Shown here: positions 4,054-5,406 of the stretch, piece by piece
Layout of the letters: the number at the start of each line of letters is the position of its first letter
Position numbering within the stretch: the stretch's first letter is position 1
Source of the DNA: an uncultured Corynebacterium sp.
Lineage (GTDB): Bacteria; Actinomycetota; Actinomycetes; Mycobacteriales; Mycobacteriaceae
Assembly (NCBI RefSeq): GCF_902489365.1
Contig: NZ_CABTZR010000116.1
Span: 1 to 5,406, forward strand
Direction of reading: 5' to 3'
DNA length: 5,406 nt
Notes under the pieces: model-generated
What the model was told of the DNA's origin: nothing
The model's input: the letters and a program-made list of their open reading frames with translations, nothing else
The model's database searches: none
Translations under genes and position numbers: made by a program

Positions 4054-5406
4054 TCAGCGTTTCGCTCGTGCAGCCCGCAGGCCGTTCAAGATCACGATGA
4101 CTTCGGCGACTTCGTGTACCAACACGACGGCGGCTAGGCCCAGTACACCGCTGATCGCCAGTGGCATCAACACGATGATGATGGCCAGAGACAGCACGAT
4201 GTTTTGGTTGATGATCCTGCTGCCTCGGCGGGCGTGCTGCAGCGCCTGCGGGATCAGCCGGAGGTCGTGGCCAGTGAAGGCGACGTCAGCGGACTCGATC
4301 GCGGCGTCAGAGCCGGTTGCTCCCATCGCAATGCCCACCGTTGCGCCCGCCAGTGCCGGCGCGTCGTTGATGCCGTCGCCGATCATCGCCGTCGGCGTCT
4401 TGGAGGAGAGTTCGGCGACGATGCTTGCCTTGTCCTCCGGTCGCAGCTCGGCGCGCACGTCGTCGATTCCGGCGATTTCAGCCAGCGCCCGGGCGGTGCG
4501 AGTGTTATCGCCGGTGAGCATGCTCACTTCCACGTCGTTGTCGTGCAGGGACTGGACGGCATCGGGCACCTCGGGCCGCAACTCGTCGCGCACCCCGATC
4601 GCCCCGGCGAGAGCGTCATCGACGGTGACTAGGACGCAGGTCTGGCCTTCGGACTCCATGCGCTCAACGTCCGCCTTCAGTGGCCCGGCGTCGATCCATC
4701 GGGGGCTGCCGACCAGCACCCGTCGGCCTTCGACGGTGCCGCCGATGCCATGACCGGCTTCCTCGCTGATATCCAAGGCGGTGGGCGCTTCGGGCTCCGC
4801 TGCCACGATCGCCGCGGCGAGGGGGTGCGTCGATTGCTGCTCAACCGCCGCCGCGAAGGAAAGCACCTGCGCCCGATCGAATCCGTCTGCCGGGACCACT
4901 CCGGTAACCTCGGGCTGGTTGCGGGTAAGGGTTCCGGTCTTGTCCACCGCCAGGTGACGGATGCCGCCGAGCCGCTCGAACGCCGCGCCGGACTTGATGA
5001 CCACGCCGAACTGGCTGGCCGCGCCGATCGCGGCCACGACCGTCAGCGGCACGGAGATTGCCAACGCGCACGGCGACGCTGCGACCAGAACCACCAGGGC
5101 ACGGGTGATCCACGTCTCGGGGTCGCTCAGCAGCGAGCCAATCACACCGACCAGCACCGCAAGGATCATCACCCCGGGCACTAGGGGTCGGGCAATCCGG
5201 TCGGCGATCCGGGCGCGGTCGCCCTTTTCCGCCTGCGCCTGCTCGACGAGGTCGACGAGTGTGGTCAGCGAGTTGTCCGTTCCAGCTGCGGTCGTCTCGA
5301 CCTCCAGCACACCGGCGGAGTTGATCGCTCCCGCGGGTACCTCGTCGCCGGGCGCAACCTCCTCCGGAATGGATTCTCCGGTGATCGCTGAGGTGTCAAG
5401 GCTGGA
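4054..5406 (-). CDS. Heavy-metal P1B-type ATPase, C-terminal two thirds (5' end outside window)
   Basis: Membrane pump that exports divalent heavy metal at the cost of ATP. The frame is open from 5406 leftward to TGA at 4054-4056, giving 450 visible residues of a protein normally about 620-700 aa. Visible in order: TGES of the actuator domain (residues 9-12 of the fragment); a membrane segment near 74-94; a second with SPC (111-113); the phosphorylation motif DKTGT (Asp155); the P1B hallmark HP (194-195, in THPLA); MLTGDN (296-301); GDGINDAP (343-350); and a final pair of membrane segments near 402-445 containing HE (431-432) before a short basic tail. SPC in place of CPC plus HE in the last helix points to the P1B-4-like group (Co, Zn, Cd, Fe or Ni) rather than copper pumps. 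The last helix reads HEVAEV, not the textbook HEGG, so metal specificity is open. Any N-terminal metal-binding domain is off the window. Confidence 0.93.
   Translation of the reverse strand, partial: SSLDTSAITGESIPEEVAPGDEVPAGAINSAGVLEVETTAAGTDNSLTTLVDLVEQAQAEKGDRARIADRIARPLVPGVMILAVLVGVIGSLLSDPETWITRALVVLVAASPCALAISVPLTVVAAIGAASQFGVVIKSGAAFERLGGIRHLAVDKTGTLTRNQPEVTGVVPADGFDRAQVLSFAAAVEQQSTHPLAAAIVAAEPEAPTALDISEEAGHGIGGTVEGRRVLVGSPRWIDAGPLKADVERMESEGQTCVLVTVDDALAGAIGVRDELRPEVPDAVQSLHDNDVEVSMLTGDNTRTARALAEIAGIDDVRAELRPEDKASIVAELSSKTPTAMIGDGINDAPALAGATVGIAMGATGSDAAIESADVAFTGHDLRLIPQALQHARRGSRIINQNIVLSLAIIIVLMPLAISGVLGLAAVVLVHEVAEVIVILNGLRAARAKR

Noticed and set aside
3941..4753. 270-aa plus-strand frame opposite the ATPase
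   Set aside because: Ser/Arg/Ala-rich translation typical of antisense reading; the minus strand carries DKTGT, TGD and GDGIND motifs in frame.

Overview
The window reads as an actinobacterial chromosome or genomic island, most likely Corynebacterium or a close relative. This rests on GC-rich, C/G-ending codons in the flanking genes, a candidate leaderless promoter of TAnnnT type, an actinobacterial-looking SPC-type metal ATPase and an epsilon/zeta-like toxin-antitoxin pair. Genus assignment is inference; there is no rRNA or tRNA to anchor it.

Layout. (1) 1-698, plus strand: the C-terminal half of an NAD(P)+-dependent aldehyde dehydrogenase (ALDH) that begins before the window. (2) 669-2576: a segment of about 1.88 kb bracketed by two perfect 32-bp direct repeats (669-700 and 2545-2576). 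The repeat is the last nine sense codons plus the stop codon of the ALDH gene. The segment carries one full-length amidohydrolase-family gene (703-2370), visibly AT-richer than its neighbours, then about 200 bp holding a 48-codon frame and small hairpins. It contains no integrase or transposase. It looks like a passive gene cassette or mini-island inserted at the ALDH 3' end, leaving ALDH intact. (3) 2582-3648, plus strand: an 87-aa putative antitoxin and a 260-aa zeta-family toxin kinase, overlapping by 4 nt. They are preceded by a perfect 9-bp inverted repeat that flanks a -10-like box 7 nt from the start codon. (4) 3645-4053: no intact gene. It holds a probable 3' remnant of a minus-strand gene (3645-3791), a strong imperfect palindrome at its broken edge (3780-3810), about 240 bp without recognisable content, and a hairpin (3961-3996). 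(5) 4054-5406, minus strand: the C-terminal two thirds of a P1B-type heavy-metal ATPase with an SPC transmembrane motif; its N-terminus lies past the right edge.

How the genes may work together. The hydrolase starts 4 nt after the ALDH stop codon, so it is placed to be co-transcribed with ALDH and perhaps translationally coupled to it. No promoter of its own was seen. The toxin-antitoxin pair appears to have its own promoter and operator. The metal ATPase converges on the toxin gene and is separated from it by a scarred junction, so it probably belongs to a different acquisition event. The main point of interest is the 1876-bp repeat-bounded, single-gene, recombinase-free unit at the 3' end of a metabolic gene.
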